This document shows positions 44,811 to 56,880 of a stretch of 64,000 bases of DNA, in pieces. How positions within the stretch are numbered: position 1 is the stretch's first letter; the number at the start of each line of letters is the position of its first letter. The stretch is from Muscardinus avellanarius (taxonomy: Eukaryota > Chordata > Mammalia > Rodentia > Gliridae). The position numbers and the translations under genes are program-made. Under the pieces are notes generated by a model, which saw nothing but the letters and a program-made list of their open reading frames with translations, was not told the DNA's origin and ran no database searches. Location: positions 108,120,235-108,184,234 of the forward strand of contig OY726559.1 of the NCBI GenBank assembly GCA_963383645.1, in the 5' to 3' direction.

Positions 44811-45379
44811 CCTGTTCTGGTCCATTTGAATCTCGTTAGGCAGAGCCAAAGTAGCATTTAATAGGGACACTCTTTTCCCCATCAAAGAGGCAAAACTCTT
44901 CTGAGCACTTTTATTGATTCCCTGTGCGTTCTGAGGTGTCTTACTGCAGTTGGAGAGAACAGGCGCCATTTCTGGTTCATTGTGAGGCATCACCTCTCTA
45001 GTCCTTCACACGGCTTTCCCTGGCCCCTGGGCCCTTGGCTAGTTAACCCAACTGCATTTGCTGAGACATATTGGGCTGAGTTCTGCAAGGGGACTCTCTG
45101 AGAATCTCCATAGCGTGTCTGTCTGTCTGTCTGTCTGTCCGTCTGCCTCATACTCCCTGTGGACTCTGGCTCTCTCATCCTTCCTGGCCTCCCAGCTCCA
45201 TCCTTTCCATTTAGAGAGATCACTGAACTCCCCTTGGCTCCCCTTCCCCAGGCCGCCGTGAGACTCTCCAGGCCCTGAGCTGGGGCAATCCTTGGGCTCT
45301 TGACATTTGTCTCTTGTCTCTCAGGGACCACTATCCTTTGTTGTCTAATGTTTTAAAAAAACATTATTTCTTGTATCTT
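44811..45379. other. Unassigned spacer with (GTCT)n
   Basis: Holds a (GTCT)n tract at 45115-45145. No gene recognised. 44840-45100 could be an old LTR or a unique sequence. Confidence 0.4.
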
Positions 45380-45860
45380 GTCTCGTCTCATTTGTTTCAG
45401 GCAGGAAGGTAAATCTGGTCCCTGTTATTCCGCATGCTTTCTTCTAAATCTTTTATTTCTTACCTTTATATCTTTAATCCATCTGGAATTTATTTTTGAC
45501 GAGAGAAATATAGGTTTAATATTTTTCCAGTGGTTAGCCAGTTGCCCAACATCATATTTTGAATTCTTCTCCTCCCTCTTTACCCGTTTGAAATGTCACC
45601 TTTATCATAAACCAACGTTTCATGGATATTTAAATCTGTTTTTTAAGTCATTCTATTGTATGTATTTTTTTTTCTAACACCAAACTTTTCCAATTATTCA
45701 TGCATAAAATTTTATTGCGTTTTCTAGTAGGGCTAATGAGTTCTGAAAATAAATACCTTTATTTTCAGTATTTCCTTAAACAGTCTCACCTGCTACTTTT
45801 TCATGGTCTTTAATTTCAGTATCCAAGTTTCTTCTCAGTTATTGCAGACACTACTTATTG
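45380..45860 (-). mobile_element. Old L1/HAL1-like fragment
   Basis: Antisense L1 ORF2-type sequence ('CTTTAATCCATCTGGAATTT' near 45472 is a typical antisense block). Confidence 0.55.
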
Positions 45861-46205
45861 GGGTTGTATTAAATATATAGGACCTAGATACATTTGAAGA
45901 GAAGAGAAGAGTTGGGAGAATACTAGTTCAGTGACCTTAATATTCATGATGAAGTGGGAGACAGAGACATAGGCTGAGAAGGAGCAGGTGGAAGAGAGAT
46001 ACAGGCCAAGGGCAAAAGATGAATCTTCAGTGAATCATATGTACTGTAATGAGTGGAGTCTTCGGATCCCAGATGGGCTGAGCTCTTGAAGGTATACATG
46101 ATATGTTAACTGACTACCATAGGATAAAGAAGGAGTCGCCCTTGGGTATTTGTGCTTCCATATTTCCTCCCTCTGAAAACATGAAGCATGCTACAAATAA
46201 ATCCC
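45861..46205. other. Unassigned spacer
   Basis: Purine-rich (45890-46020). No gene seen. Confidence 0.4.
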
Positions 46206-46219
46206 AGAACTGGCATTTT

Positions 46220-46412
46220 CTTTTTTTTTTTTTTTTTTTTTTTTTGGTGGTACTGGGATTCCTGGAAGCCCTTCTACCTCCAGGCTACACTCCCAGACAT
46301 ATTTTATATTTTTTATTTGGAAACAGGGTCTCTTAAGCCAGCGAGGCTGGCTCCGAACCAGCGCGAGCCTCCCAAGCGTGTGGATTACAAGCGTGTGCCA
46401 CCACGCCTGGCT
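46220..46412 (-). mobile_element. B1-dID SINE with TSD
   Basis: Antisense SINE with a perfect 14-bp TSD (AGAACTGGCATTTT at 46206-46219 and 46413-46426). The B1 arm has a short internal deletion near 46360. Confidence 0.93.
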
Positions 46413-46499
46413 AGAACTGGCATTTTTTTTTAATTGCCAAATATCTCTCCCAAACATATCTTTGTCATCCAGTGTCTCTCAAAATCCATCTCTCTGGCT

Positions 46500-46565
46500 G
46501 ACTGTTACATCTTTAGTGCCCAATGTGGTGACTGTCTATAGTAGGCACTGAATAAATAATAATGG
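46500..46565 (+). mobile_element. MIR/L2-type 3' end
   Basis: 'TAGTAGGCACTGAATAAATA' matches the shared 3' end of MIR and L2. Confidence 0.5.
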
Positions 46566-47887
46566 GGTAAAGTAACTTCTGAATGGCTCTTTCTGACTTC
46601 TCCTTAAGAGGCTATGTTTTTATCTGCAAGGCAAACTTTATCCAAAAATCTAAATGGCCAATCACTGATTGTCTGCAAAAGCAGTTTCTTCTGTTATACA
46701 GACTAGTTCAGTGTCAAACTATTGTTTGAAAAAAGACTTCACTCAATTTTAGCCTACTTAATTGAAGCTTCTTTCCAAATTTAGTTATATGTATAACCGG
46801 AGAACTAAGATAAAGGAGAGTTTAAGACAAAAGTGACCTGATTTCTCCGAACCATTCATAGACATTTATCTTAATAGTAGAGATAAAGAAAAGGAGGATC
46901 CACCTTGTATTACTGTGTGATTCTACTGGAAAGTAGACTCTCTTAGTTAAGTGTAGCTTTCCACGAATTGTCTCTTGAATTAGATTTAAAAACTCATGGC
47001 AAACACTTTCACTCTGAAACGTGTCAAGGTAGTTTCTGACAGAGGAAAAATAGGTGTGCTGGTTTCAGAGACAAAGTTCATTCTTCTGATAGGAAGATAT
47101 ATTTTAAGCACTTAAAGCAGCCTCCATACAAAGGTCAACGATTAAACAGGAAAAGGAAAATTTAGAAAATTCAGGATCCACTTGGACATCTTAGATTGTG
47201 AACTGATGAGGACATTTATAGGCCATGTAGATTCACTTGAAGCCTACTTCCTCCTTTTAAAATTTTATTTTATATTATTTTATTTTAAGAGGAGCAAGAC
47301 TCAAAATGTTTTAACACCCCCTTTGAGACCATTTGACCATTACATAGCTCATAAAAAGCAATATTTGGATGATTTAAGGGGAAATGAATCAGAAATTTAA
47401 AGGTTCCTGGTATAACACACATTTTTTTTTTTCCTCCTTATGAGTCAATAGAAATGGCCCTTTGGGTAAAACACATCTTGAATTCTACTGGAACAAAAAA
47501 TATTATCCATGCATGTGGAGAGAGGAATGCCTATTTTAAAATAGTTTTACTTAAAACACGGAGATGGTCTTATACTTCACTATGACAAAACAAAGAATGT
47601 GTCAGCTTCCCTAATTTCTGCATAAGGGACCTTTTTTTTTGCATCACACCCAGTCAGTTAAATTCTGCATTTCAGAGCAGGGTAGAAATGTAACCTCAGT
47701 TCCTTCCCCAGGGGATGTTTTCATGAGGTCTTTCTCAAAAGCTATTTTAGGCTTCTCAGTTACTCACCCCAAGGACTGATGATGGTATGGCTCAGCATAT
47801 TCCTGAAACAACTACGTGGCCACGTTTTAAGTGTGGCTCTTTTTCATATATTTAACATTTATTTCTTACTATGTTTTCTGTGTGTTT
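46566..47887. other. Repeat-poor unique stretch
   Basis: About 1.3 kb without recognised repeats or genes, AT-rich. Short frames lack domain signals. Confidence 0.45.
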
Positions 47888-48094
47888 TGAGGGAATTACT
47901 GAGAATGGAACACAGGGGCCTTCTACCTCCAGGTTACACCCACAGCTCTATTTTATTTTTTATATGGAAACAGGGTCTCACTAAGTTGTTGAGATCCTCA
48001 CTAAGTTGCTGAGGCTGTCCTCAAACCTGCAGTCCTTCTGTCTCAGCCTCCCAACTGCTGGGATTACAGGCATACATCACCATACCCAGATCTT
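47888..48094 (-). mobile_element. B1-dID SINE, diverged
   Basis: Antisense dimeric SINE with many substitutions. Confidence 0.78.
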
Positions 48095-48539
48095 ATTAAA
48101 TAAGATTTTAATTTAGCTGTAATGTGTGCATTTCTAAGTGGGCTAAGAGATGAATTCACCTTCCATGGATGTAAAGTAAATGGAAGTCAACAAGTCTGTT
48201 TTTTTTTTTTTTTTTTCTCCCAGATTCTGCCATTACCTCCCTGATGCACACATGAAAATCCCACCACATTTCTGGGCCCCAGGATCCTCATCTCTGAATG
48301 AGGATGACTAGATACTCTAGGATCCCCCCATCTGCTGGTGGGAAGACAATATTCCATAGTAATTATTGAATAAATGGTAATATTTATTTTTTGATAAGCT
48401 TAATTTATAGTGAAGATTGGAATATCTTAACTTTAGACTCTTCTGGCATATTCCCATGCTTGAGCCTATTTGGCTAGTTATTAATAATCTTTGTAAAATA
48501 TATATATATTTCAGATGACATTGTGGCATTTTGGGAGAA

Positions 48540-48690
48540 GCCTAGACTTCCACTCAAAAGTACTGGATACACTGTGTCTTACTTCATTGTCTTTTAGCTG
48601 TGTAATCTTGAGAAAGTTTCTCTACTTCTTAAAGACAATTTCAATGTCTTCATCTATAAAATGGGAAGGAAGGCAACCATATTGGGCACA
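48540..48690 (+). mobile_element. MIR SINE
   Basis: Sense MIR core: 'AGCTGTGTAATCTTGAGAAA', then 'TCTTCATCTATAAAATGGG'. Confidence 0.7.
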
Positions 48691-49274
48691 ATTCTTTGTT
48701 GCAAATAATAGAATCCACTCTGCCTCTGTTTAGGCAGAGTAGACTTTGAGAAAAATATTAAGAAATCATAGACTCCTCAGGAGGGCAAGAGAAGCTGACA
48801 GAAGCGATGAGGCCAGAACTCACACTCAAGCACACCGTGAAGTCCGCTCCAGTGAAAACACCTTTGCCGCCAGCATTTGGCAATGGCTGCTTCTTGCAGA
48901 AACACTGTAGCTCACACTGAAAATGTGTGCTCTCGGAGGCCAAGAGCTCAGACACTGAGCCTTTCTGGCCATGTTCATCTGGGACGGATGCCATGCACGC
49001 CTACTTCCTGGAAGGATTACCTTCCAAGCTGAGGCTTCACATGGGTGCATCTGACTGGCAAAGTCTCGTTTTATAAAGTCAAAGCAAAGGAGTCTGGGAC
49101 AGTGAGTTCTCACTCTCATCTTACTTGGGGAGTTACAATATGGGAAACGCTCCAAGTTCAGAAAGATGTTCTGCAGGTACTAGACACCTTAAACTACTTC
49201 ACCCAGATGAGAATCAATGCTCCAGGTAAGTACCTCTGCACAATGCAAACGGTGATTGCTGACTTTTAAAACCT
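48691..49274. other. Unassigned spacer
   Basis: 'TTCTTTGTTGCAAATAATAG' near 48692 resembles the start of an old mammalian repeat, but the rest is not recognisable. No gene seen. Confidence 0.35.
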
Positions 49275-49515
49275 AATTTTTTGTTCGGAGAAAAGCAAGG
49301 TCAATGAAGCTTATAAATGAAAATTTCCAGGAAATGTATGCAAACATACTTAAAAATTTTTTGGTATTACTAACGGCCTTACTTGCATGTTCAGGGAGGG
49401 CAGGTAGCAGGATGGGGTCAGGAGGAAACCACACTAAGAAATCCTGTATACATATATGAATTGCCACTTTGAATCTCACTACCATGTGTAATCATATTGC
49501 ACCAACACAATTTCA
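49275..49515 (+). mobile_element. L1 3'UTR tail
   Basis: Sense L1 3' end with a G-rich tract near 49393-49432, and 'GTAATCATATTGCACCAACA' before the A-rich end. Same subfamily as 40930-41280. Confidence 0.65.
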
Positions 49516-49559
49516 AAAATTAAATATACGATTGTAAAATTTGTTCTCATTGTTAAAAA

Positions 49560-50660
49560 AAATCATGAAGTATAGAACAGTCCTAGAGAAGACATTCACT
49601 CAGTAACTCTACTGTCTGGTAACCATTCTGACCATTTTGTTTCATGATCATCCAACCATTCAACACAGTTATAAGTATATGATATAATATCTCATACATA
49701 TATAATTGTGTATGTATAATTTTACATATGTACACACATCGTAATGACAGATTATTTTGTACCCAATTAAAAAATTAAACAATATGTTGTAGGTGTATTT
49801 CCATGCTAATAAGTATTGATTAAGATCATCATTTTCAGTGACTGCACATTGTGCTATTTTATGAAATACACAAAATTTATTCATCAACCTATTTCACTAA
49901 CCTAGCCACTGGAATTTTACAAATTGCTGGGTTTGTTAAGGTAGTTATGGCGAATATATGTATAGTTAGATATACACTTTGAGAAATTCTTCATGATTAA
50001 TAGAATTGCTGTTTCAAAGTATATATAATTGAAAAAAAATTTTTTGTGGTACTGGGGATGGAAACGAGGGGCATTCTACCTCCAAGATATACCCCCAGCC
50101 CTATTTTTTAGTCTTTTTTTTTTTTTTTTTTTGGTGGTACTGGGGTTCCTGGAAGCCCTTTTACCTCCGGGCTACACTCCCAGACCTATTTTTTATACTT
50201 TTTAAATTTGGAAACAGGGTCTCCTAAGCCAGCGCGTGCGGCTGGCTTCAAACCTGCGTGATCCTCCTGCCTCTGCCTCCCAAGTGCGGGGATTACAAGC
50301 GTGCGCCACCACGCCCGGCGTCTTTTTATTTTTTGAAACAGGGTCTTACTGAGTTGCAAAGGGCCTCACTAAGTAGTAGCTGAGGCTGTCCATGAACTGT
50401 GATCCTCCTGTCTTAGCCTCCCAAATGCTGGGATTACAAGCGTGCACCACCCTGCCCAGCTTGAAAAATTTTTTGATACACACAAATTGGCCCCAGAAAA
50501 TTCATAATAACTTACACTTGCACATGCAAAATATGAGCATCTATTCTCCCCCCATTATCATCTACATTTGGTAACATCGACAATATTTACTTTGACCAAT
50601 TTTTAGGAGAAAAATGTAATGTCTTATTAAGGTTTAACTTGTATTTCTTCACTTACCTCA
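49560..50660 (-). mobile_element. Old L1/HAL1-like fragment
   Basis: Antisense, decayed L1 3' sequence resuming after the nested SINE pair at 50042-50463. Confidence 0.5.
50042..50463 (-). mobile_element. B1-dID SINE with a nested B1-dID
   Basis: Outer antisense SINE: 50042-50114 and 50320-50463. Inner antisense SINE: 50115-50319, nearly consensus. The short repeat GTCTTTTT at both inner edges marks the target. Confidence 0.88.
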
Positions 50661-50671
50661 TGTACATTTTC

Positions 50672-50674
<3 letters not shown>

Positions 50675-50702
<28 letters not shown>
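50675..50702. repeat. (GT)n microsatellite
   Basis: About 14 GT units followed by TA-rich sequence. Confidence 0.95.
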
Positions 50703-51190
50703 ATACATAATACGTATGTAACTATAAATATATAAATACATTAATGTATACAAGTGTAAATATATGTTTCCACTTACATTTATTTATTTGTGAACTTATA
50801 TTTATGTCTGTTGTCTGCTAATGGATTGATGTTTACATTTAATAGGTTTTAGGGCTCTTAATAGAGAGCCAGTAAAATGTTTGCCTTCTATATGTCTTCC
50901 ACATACTTTTGTAGAACTAAAAAAATGCATATGGCATGGTGCATAAGTCAGAGGTTTACAACTTATATTCACATAAGTATATTTCACATAACAACCACTC
51001 AGAGCAGGGGCAGCAACAGAAAGTAGCCTCTCTCTCCCAAGAAATACCTTCCCATGGTAACCATTGTCATACAGACACAGTGCACTCATGGTCCCTGTTC
51101 ATGAGCTTCACCCTCATGGTTTCGTACATGGGGTCTCTGGTTTCTTTGTGTCAGTATGTCTGGGGGTGTCATCTGCACCGACACAAGAAA
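50703..51190. other. Unassigned spacer
   Basis: No gene recognised. The part 50950-51180 is repeat-poor. Confidence 0.35.
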
Positions 51191-51194
51191 CTAG

Positions 51195-51330
51195 TTCACT
51201 TCTCTGAGCCACAGTTTACCTATCAGTGAAATGGGGCAATACTAGCATTTTTCTCATTCAGTGCTTGTGAAGATAAATGAATTGATGTCAGTAGTTAAGT
51301 TGTGAGCAAGTATTAAGTGGTCAAGATGCA
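51195..51330 (+). mobile_element. MIR SINE
   Basis: 'CACTTCTCTGAGCCACAGTT' and 'CAGTGAAATGGGGCAATACT' match the MIR core in sense. Confidence 0.7.
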
Positions 51331-51529
51331 GACACTGGAAGAGTGTGGATAATATCAAAGTGCAATAAATGTTAGCTCTGTGCACTCTTAGATGAGATTT
51401 TTATTTTTATTTTAGAGGTTGTATTGATAATTCATAAATGAGTTTAGTACTGCTTTTGCATTTGAGTGTATGTGGTAGTTATTTTGATATTGAATTATGT
51501 TAGTAAATGGCACCATCGGCACCTTGATT

Positions 51530-51925
51530 TTCCTTCCAGAAGTTGTGGAATGATTCCCTATCACTCCCATGCACCTGAGAACCCTACCACATCCACCTCC
51601 CCATGGTTGGATTCACTGACTCTTCTTCCTCATCATCCTCTCCCTCTGGTCCCTGTCTCCATCTTCACTCTGCCTGTCCATTGTAAAGACTGGTCTCCAC
51701 GTGCATCGCTTCCTGTTGTGCTTAGATGAAAAATCTAAATTTCTTACCAAGATTGATTTACCAGGGCTTTCCACATTGTGGCCCTGCCATCCTCTCCATC
51801 TCTGAGTCGCCCAGCTACACACAACCCCTTACCCCCAGCCTGGACAATCTCTACCTTCTCCCTCATTGAAGCCTATCCTGATGTGCCAATATCTAGCAGA
51901 TCTTCCTGTATAGTCGTTCACTCAC
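51530..51925 (+). mobile_element. L2 3' fragment
   Basis: Pyrimidine-rich sequence with the order seen in the L2 3' end: 'CAGGGCTTTCCACATTGTGG', then a 'CATTGAAGCCTATCCTGATG' block. An ancient mammal-wide LINE. Confidence 0.6.
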
Positions 51926-51926
51926 C

Positions 51927-51927
<1 letters not shown>

Positions 51928-51968
<41 letters not shown>

Positions 51969-52104
51969 TTCCTTCCTTCCTTCCTTCCTTCCTTCTTTCT
52001 TTCTCTTTCTCCTTCTTCTTCTTCTTCTTCTTCTTCTTCTTCTTCTTCTTCTTCTTCTTCTTCTTCTTCTTCTTCTTCTTCTTCTTCTTCTTCTTTTTTT
52101 TTTT
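51928..52104. repeat. Long pyrimidine microsatellite (TTTC)n-(TTCC)n-(TTC)n
   Basis: About 175 bp of pure pyrimidines on the plus strand: TTTC, TTCC, mixed, about 28 TTC units, then T. It probably grew from the A-tail of the antisense SINE that follows. Confidence 0.95.
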
Positions 52105-52305
52105 GCAGTACTGCAGATGGAACCCAGGGGCATTCTACCTCTGAGCTAATCCCCAGCCCTACTTTTTATTCTTTATTTTGAAACAGGGTCTCACTGAGTT
52201 GCAGAGGGCCTCATTAAGTAGCTGAGGCTGTCCGCGAACCGCGATCCTCCTGTCTCAGCCTCCCGAATGCCGGGATGACAAGCCTGCGCCACCACGCCCG
52301 GCTCT
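52105..52305 (-). mobile_element. B1-dID SINE
   Basis: Antisense, longer-linker form, little diverged. Confidence 0.9.
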
Positions 52306-52439
52306 TTCCTTTCTGTGTATTCAAGGTAGATGCGATCCTGTATCCATCCATGCACTACTTGTTTAAGAGTCGCCTCTTAGCTCTCTGAAGTGCTGTTTTG
52401 TTTCTCTTTTTATCTAGCACAGTTTTGGGGGGTGTGTAT

Positions 52440-52638
52440 GGTACTGGGAATTGAACCTTAGGATATTCTACCTATGAACTATACCCCCAGCCCTTTTTTA
52501 TTTTTTATTGTTTTGAAACAGAGTCTAACTTAGTATCTGAGGGTCTGGCTAAGTTTCTGAGGCTGGCCTCAATTCTGTCATCCTCCTGCCCTATCCTCCC
52601 AAGTACTGGTATTTATTCTGCACCCCTGTGCCTGGCTT
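52440..52638 (-). mobile_element. B1-dID SINE, diverged
   Basis: Antisense, older copy. Confidence 0.75.
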
Positions 52639-52639
52639 A

Positions 52640-52700
52640 GTGTAATGTCTTGCACATAAGAGTGGCTCAATGAATATTTATTGACTGAATGAATGCATGG
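52640..52700 (+). mobile_element. MIR/L2-type 3' end
   Basis: 'TGGCTCAATGAATATTTATT' followed by GACTGAATGAATG, the usual 3' end of MIR/L2. Confidence 0.5.
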
Positions 52701-53455
52701 ATCTCAAGGTGGAGACAGACACACAGACAATAGTAATGAGAGGAAAAGACAAAACAGGTGTGAAAATATCTATTTGGGCACAGAAGAGGAAAGAACAAAC
52801 CCTCCTACTGGCAGATGACAGAGAGACTTGCTCATTGGTTAACTAGCCCCCCCAGAATTTCATTCTTTCATAGTTGACATGCCAATGGCCCTGTGTTGCT
52901 GTTTAACACACAGGGAAGGTGTTGGCTCCATACCAGCTATTGAAGGCCCAAGTCCCAAGGGATTCAAGGAGGCAAACACGTTTGACACTCTCGGCTCACA
53001 CACAGAGCACAATGGCATCTCTGAGGGGCAGATGTCCCCAGTGCCCACAAAGCTTGTTTATTTTCTCCTCCTGTGGAGAGGGTTGCATAGACCAGCTGGA
53101 CCTGTACATCTTGATGAATATTTATTGACCCAAAATGTCCCGCTGACAGACATGTGGACAGGCAGACAAAGGTTTCTGTTACAGTGGCCTCATTCCTCTG
53201 CTCCTGTGGTTCTGATGGGCTGACATTGCTCCACACGGTCCTGACATTTCCAGCTGGTGATTAGGTCACTGCAGACAGGATTCCACAGGCTTTCTTGAGG
53301 GCTGTGCTGCTGCCCAGGCCATTACCAAATGGTGGCCTTGAGATATTCATTTCCAGCTTCCCCCAACCAACGAGTGTGTTTTAGCCACCCAGTCTACCAC
53401 TGTGTCCCCACTAGCCTTCCCACCCACACTGGTATCCCATCACAAGAGTTACATG
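52701..53455. other. Repeat-poor spacer
   Basis: About 750 bp with no repeat recognised. A 114-codon frame at 52879-53223 (plus strand) has no recognisable domain and overlaps competing frames on the other strand, so it is not called a gene. Confidence 0.4.
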
Positions 53456-53630
53456 CAGCCAGGCATGATAATGCATGCCAGTAATCCCGGGACTTGGTAG
53501 GAGGATCACAGGTTCAAGGCCAGCCTCAACAAATTAGTGAGACCCTGTTTCAAAATAAAAAATAGAATAGGGCTGGAGATGTAGCTACAAGGTAGAAAGC
53601 CCTTAGGTTCAAACCCAATATAGAAAGAAA
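53456..53630 (+). mobile_element. B1-dID SINE
   Basis: Sense, diverged. Directly followed by another sense copy. Confidence 0.78.
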
Positions 53631-53637
53631 GAAAAAA

Positions 53638-53832
53638 GACAGGTGTGGTGGTACACACCTGTAATCGGAGGCTGAGACAAGAGGATCACAGATTCAAGGC
53701 GAGTCTTAGCAACTGAGTAAGACCCTCAGTAACTTGGTGAGACCCTGTTTCAAAATAAAATATTAAAAAAAATTGGGTTAGGGTTGTAGCATGGAGGTAG
53801 AATGCCTGCATTTCAATACCCAATACAAAAAG
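53638..53832 (+). mobile_element. B1-dID SINE
   Basis: Sense, diverged, with a small deletion in the B1 arm. Confidence 0.78.
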
Positions 53833-54079
53833 GTAAAAGTTTTGCTTTTGCTATAAATTAGAGTTGTGCAATAAAAAATGTCACCTTTTTCTCTTTTTTA
53901 TTCCTAATATTTTACTTCCATTCTCTGGTTTTTCTTTTTGATTTCTGCCATCAAAACTGCTTTTACTTTATTAATTCTTTTTTATCTTCAAAACTCTTTC
54001 TAGAGTTAAATCTGATGTGAGTACAAAAAACCATAGAAAGCTACTGTGCAAGTTCAAATAATTACTCTTGTAAGCCCTA

Positions 54080-54200
54080 CTCCCAATAAGAGAATCAATC
54101 TTTTCATTTCCCCCAGGAAGCCTTTTATGAGCTCCTCTCTCAAAAACCACCCTGCTTTCTGGCAAGGGTACCCAATGTCCTAGCTTTATTACAACCACTG
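54080..54200 (+). mobile_element. Possible L2 fragment
   Basis: 'CAGGAAGCCTTTTATGAGCT' and the following C-rich part resemble the L2 3' region. Confidence 0.4.
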
Positions 54201-54829
54201 CCTGCGCTCTCTTTATAGTCCTAGGTGTACATTCTTAAACACTAGTTTTGTCTGTTTTGTTTTTCTGTCATATCTTTTAAGTATCTTCCAATCTATAGCT
54301 TTTTCCCTCCATTTCCTTGCAGTTTATTTATTGAGTAAATTGGATCAGTTAAGAGTTTCCTTCTCCATAGTGAGGTTTAATCTGGTCCTTTATTTCTGGT
54401 TGTATCCAAATACCTAAACCAGGTTTCTGTTGGATTTTTTTCTTTTTGCATGGTGACCTTGAGGGTAATGTGCTCTTTCTCGGGGAGGGGGGCATGTCTG
54501 TCTGTCTCAGTGTCTCTGTCTGTGATGTTAGTAGTCACTGATGTTTAGTGCTCTGTCCCTCGATTCATTAGGATTGCACTGATAGTCCAATTCTATCATT
54601 CTTTCTTCATGAATTTGTTGAAATATTCCAATTAAGTATCATATGGTTTTGGTTTTCTCAGTGGTGCAATTTGCATAGCAAAGGCAGGATAAAAGCTGGA
54701 TTTAAAGAAATAACAAAAACCTTTACCAATTTTCAAAGGAAGGTTCCTTCGCATCTTCTGAAGATATTCATTTGAATGGGTTTTTGTTGTTGTTTTTTGC
54801 TTTGTCTGTGTGAGAGAGTGGGAGAGATT
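54201..54829. other. Unassigned spacer
   Basis: AT-rich, no gene recognised. Confidence 0.4.
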
Positions 54830-55530
54830 TTATATATTTTGGTAAGGCCATTTAATGTGCACTCTAACCTCTTACCAAAATTTTAAGTGAACAGCACATT
54901 ATTGTTGGTTGTAGGTATAATATCTCTACACGTTTTTTATCTTGCTTAACTGAAACTTTATGCTGGTCTCTTAGTCACTACCTGTTACCTGCACCCCTCC
55001 CCCCAAGCTCCTGGTAACTGCCATTCTACTCTTCCCTATGGATTTAGCTATTTTAGATAACTCATAGTTGTGGGTTGCAAATGGAATGTCTCATAGACGC
55101 TCACGCTAGTGCAGCAAGGTTCAGAGGTGGGGCATGGCTGGCAGACATACGTCGCTTGGGTGTAGCCTTGAGGGTGGTATCTGTCCCTGGCCTCTCTCTG
55201 TCTGTCTGCCTGTCTCTGCTTCTGGCTGCCCTGAGCAGCTTTCCTCCATCACACCACTGATAGGTTTCTGACTTGGAGCCAGCCTGCCATGGACTGAACT
55301 TCTGAAACTGTAAGCCCAGAGAAACCTTTTTTCCTTTGAGTTATTCTTGTCAGGAATTTTGGACACAGAGACAAAAATGCAAACTAAAGCACTCATCTAA
55401 GTGGAATCATACAGTATTTTTTTTTTCTGTGACTGGCTTATTTCACTTAGCATACTATCCTCAAGGTTAATACATTTTTTGCATCTTGAAGAATTTTCTT
55501 TTTAAAAGGCTGGATAATACTTGATTATGT
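54830..55530 (-). mobile_element. Old L1 3' fragment split by an LTR
   Basis: Antisense L1 3'UTR at 54830-55065 ('TAACTGCCATTCTACTCTTC' near 55014) resumes at 55397 ('GGCTTATTTCACTTAGCATA' near 55434). The LTR at 55066 separates the two parts. Confidence 0.7.
55066..55390 (+). mobile_element. MaLR-like solo LTR
   Basis: Inserted into the old L1. ACTCAT (55060-55065 and 55391-55396) is a likely TSD of the 5-6 bp size expected for LTR integration. Contains a GAGGTGGGGC block, a CT-rich mid part, and 'AGTTATTCTTGTCAGGAATT' near its end. Confidence 0.7.
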
Positions 55531-55534
55531 GTGC

Positions 55535-55990
55535 TATAATCTGCATCTGGAATGTTCTCCACAGCCAGAGTGTTAAAGGCTTGGTCTCCAGGTGGTGCTA
55601 TTAGAGGTGGTTGAACCTTTAGAAGGCGGAGCCTAGTGGGAGGACTTCAGGTGATTGGGGAGAGGTGCTGGAGGGAATATAGCGATCATAGCCCCATCCT
55701 CTTTCCCTTGTAATTTCATCCCAGTCATGAAGTGAGCAGCTTCACCCTGCCACACGTTCCCAACACAATAGGCAACCCCGAGACAGGTGCAAAGCAATGA
55801 TGTCCATTGGCTTTGCCAGAAACTTCTAAAACCATGAGCCCAAATCAACCTTTACAAGTTGATTACTTCCAGTATTTGTTATAGTTGGCAGACCTCCCAC
55901 CTCTAGGTAAACATCTCGGTGTGTCAAAAGAATTATGTTGGCCGCACCATCTTATAGTCAACACACTATAGGTTTGGTACTAGAAATAGG
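55535..55990 (+). mobile_element. MaLR-like LTR and start of an internal region
   Basis: LTR blocks 'AAGGCTTGGTCTCCAGGTGG', 'GGCGGAGCCTAGTGGGAGGA' and 'CCATGAGCCCAAATCAACCT' in order. About 55974-55990, 'TTTGGTACTAGAAATAGG' resembles an MaLR primer-site region, so some internal sequence may follow. Confidence 0.6.
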
Positions 55991-56275
55991 CTCTCTAGAG
56001 ACTTGTTCCAGACACAGCATCGGATGCCCTCCTGAGCTTTGGCAATTCTTCCCCACTGCGTGCATTCCTTTGCCCAGTATCCCCATCCCACTCCCTTAAA
56101 GGAATGTCTGCAAATATCAAGTGCTTCTCAGTTCGTCTCTGATTGCTGATTGGTATCTCTACTTCTATTTTCTTCCTTTAAGAGTTTCAAGGACTTGCTA
56201 ATTTTGCTTAGCATAATGTTCTCAAGTTCCACCTATTTTTATGCAAATGTCATAATTTTGTTCTTCTTTATGAAA

Positions 56276-56482
56276 GAGCTGGGCCCAGTGCTGCATAACT
56301 GTAATCCCAGTACTTGGGTGGCTGAGACAGAAGGATTGCAGGTTCGAGGTCTGCCTTAGGAACTTAGTAAGAACCTCAGAAAGCTAGAGAGACCCTGTTT
56401 CAAAATAAAAGAAGAAAAACTAAAAAGATTTGGAAGTGTAGCTTGAAAATAGAACAGCTCTGGGTTTAATACACACTAACAA
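56276..56482 (+). mobile_element. B1-dID SINE
   Basis: Sense, diverged. Its A-tail leads into the long purine microsatellite. Confidence 0.8.
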
Positions 56483-56483
56483 A

Positions 56484-56485
56484 AA

Positions 56486-56533
<48 letters not shown>

Positions 56534-56650
56534 AGAAAGAAGAGAAGAAAGAAAAGAAGAAGGAGAAAGAAGAGGAGTTGGAGGAGGAGAAGGAGGAGGG
56601 GGAGGAAGAGGAAGAGGAAGAGGAGGAGGAGAAGGAGGAGGAGGAGGAGT
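56484..56650. repeat. Long purine microsatellite (GAAA)n-(GAA)n-(GGA)n
   Basis: About 165 bp, almost wholly purine, at the 3' end of the SINE: GAAA, GAAGAA, then GGAGGA/GAGGAA units, with small interruptions. It mirrors the pyrimidine tract at 51928-52104. Confidence 0.95.
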
Positions 56651-56845
56651 TTTTAGGGATGATGGTTCTGGATTGTGTTGGGGTGCGAGTCAGAATGCAG
56701 GTATGAAGAGGCCAATGGATGAGCAAAACTTTTCAAGTTGAGATTTGAGTTTTCAGCAGGGTCCTAATTGTCCTTTGGAGTTATTCCAAATTTTTCTTCT
56801 CATATAGCTTTTATTGATATACTTCATATAATACACAGTTTACAT

Positions 56846-56880
<35 letters not shown>

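Noticed and set aside
51778..52149. Leucine-rich frame resembling a membrane segment
   Set aside because: It is the translation of TTC/CTT microsatellite repeats.
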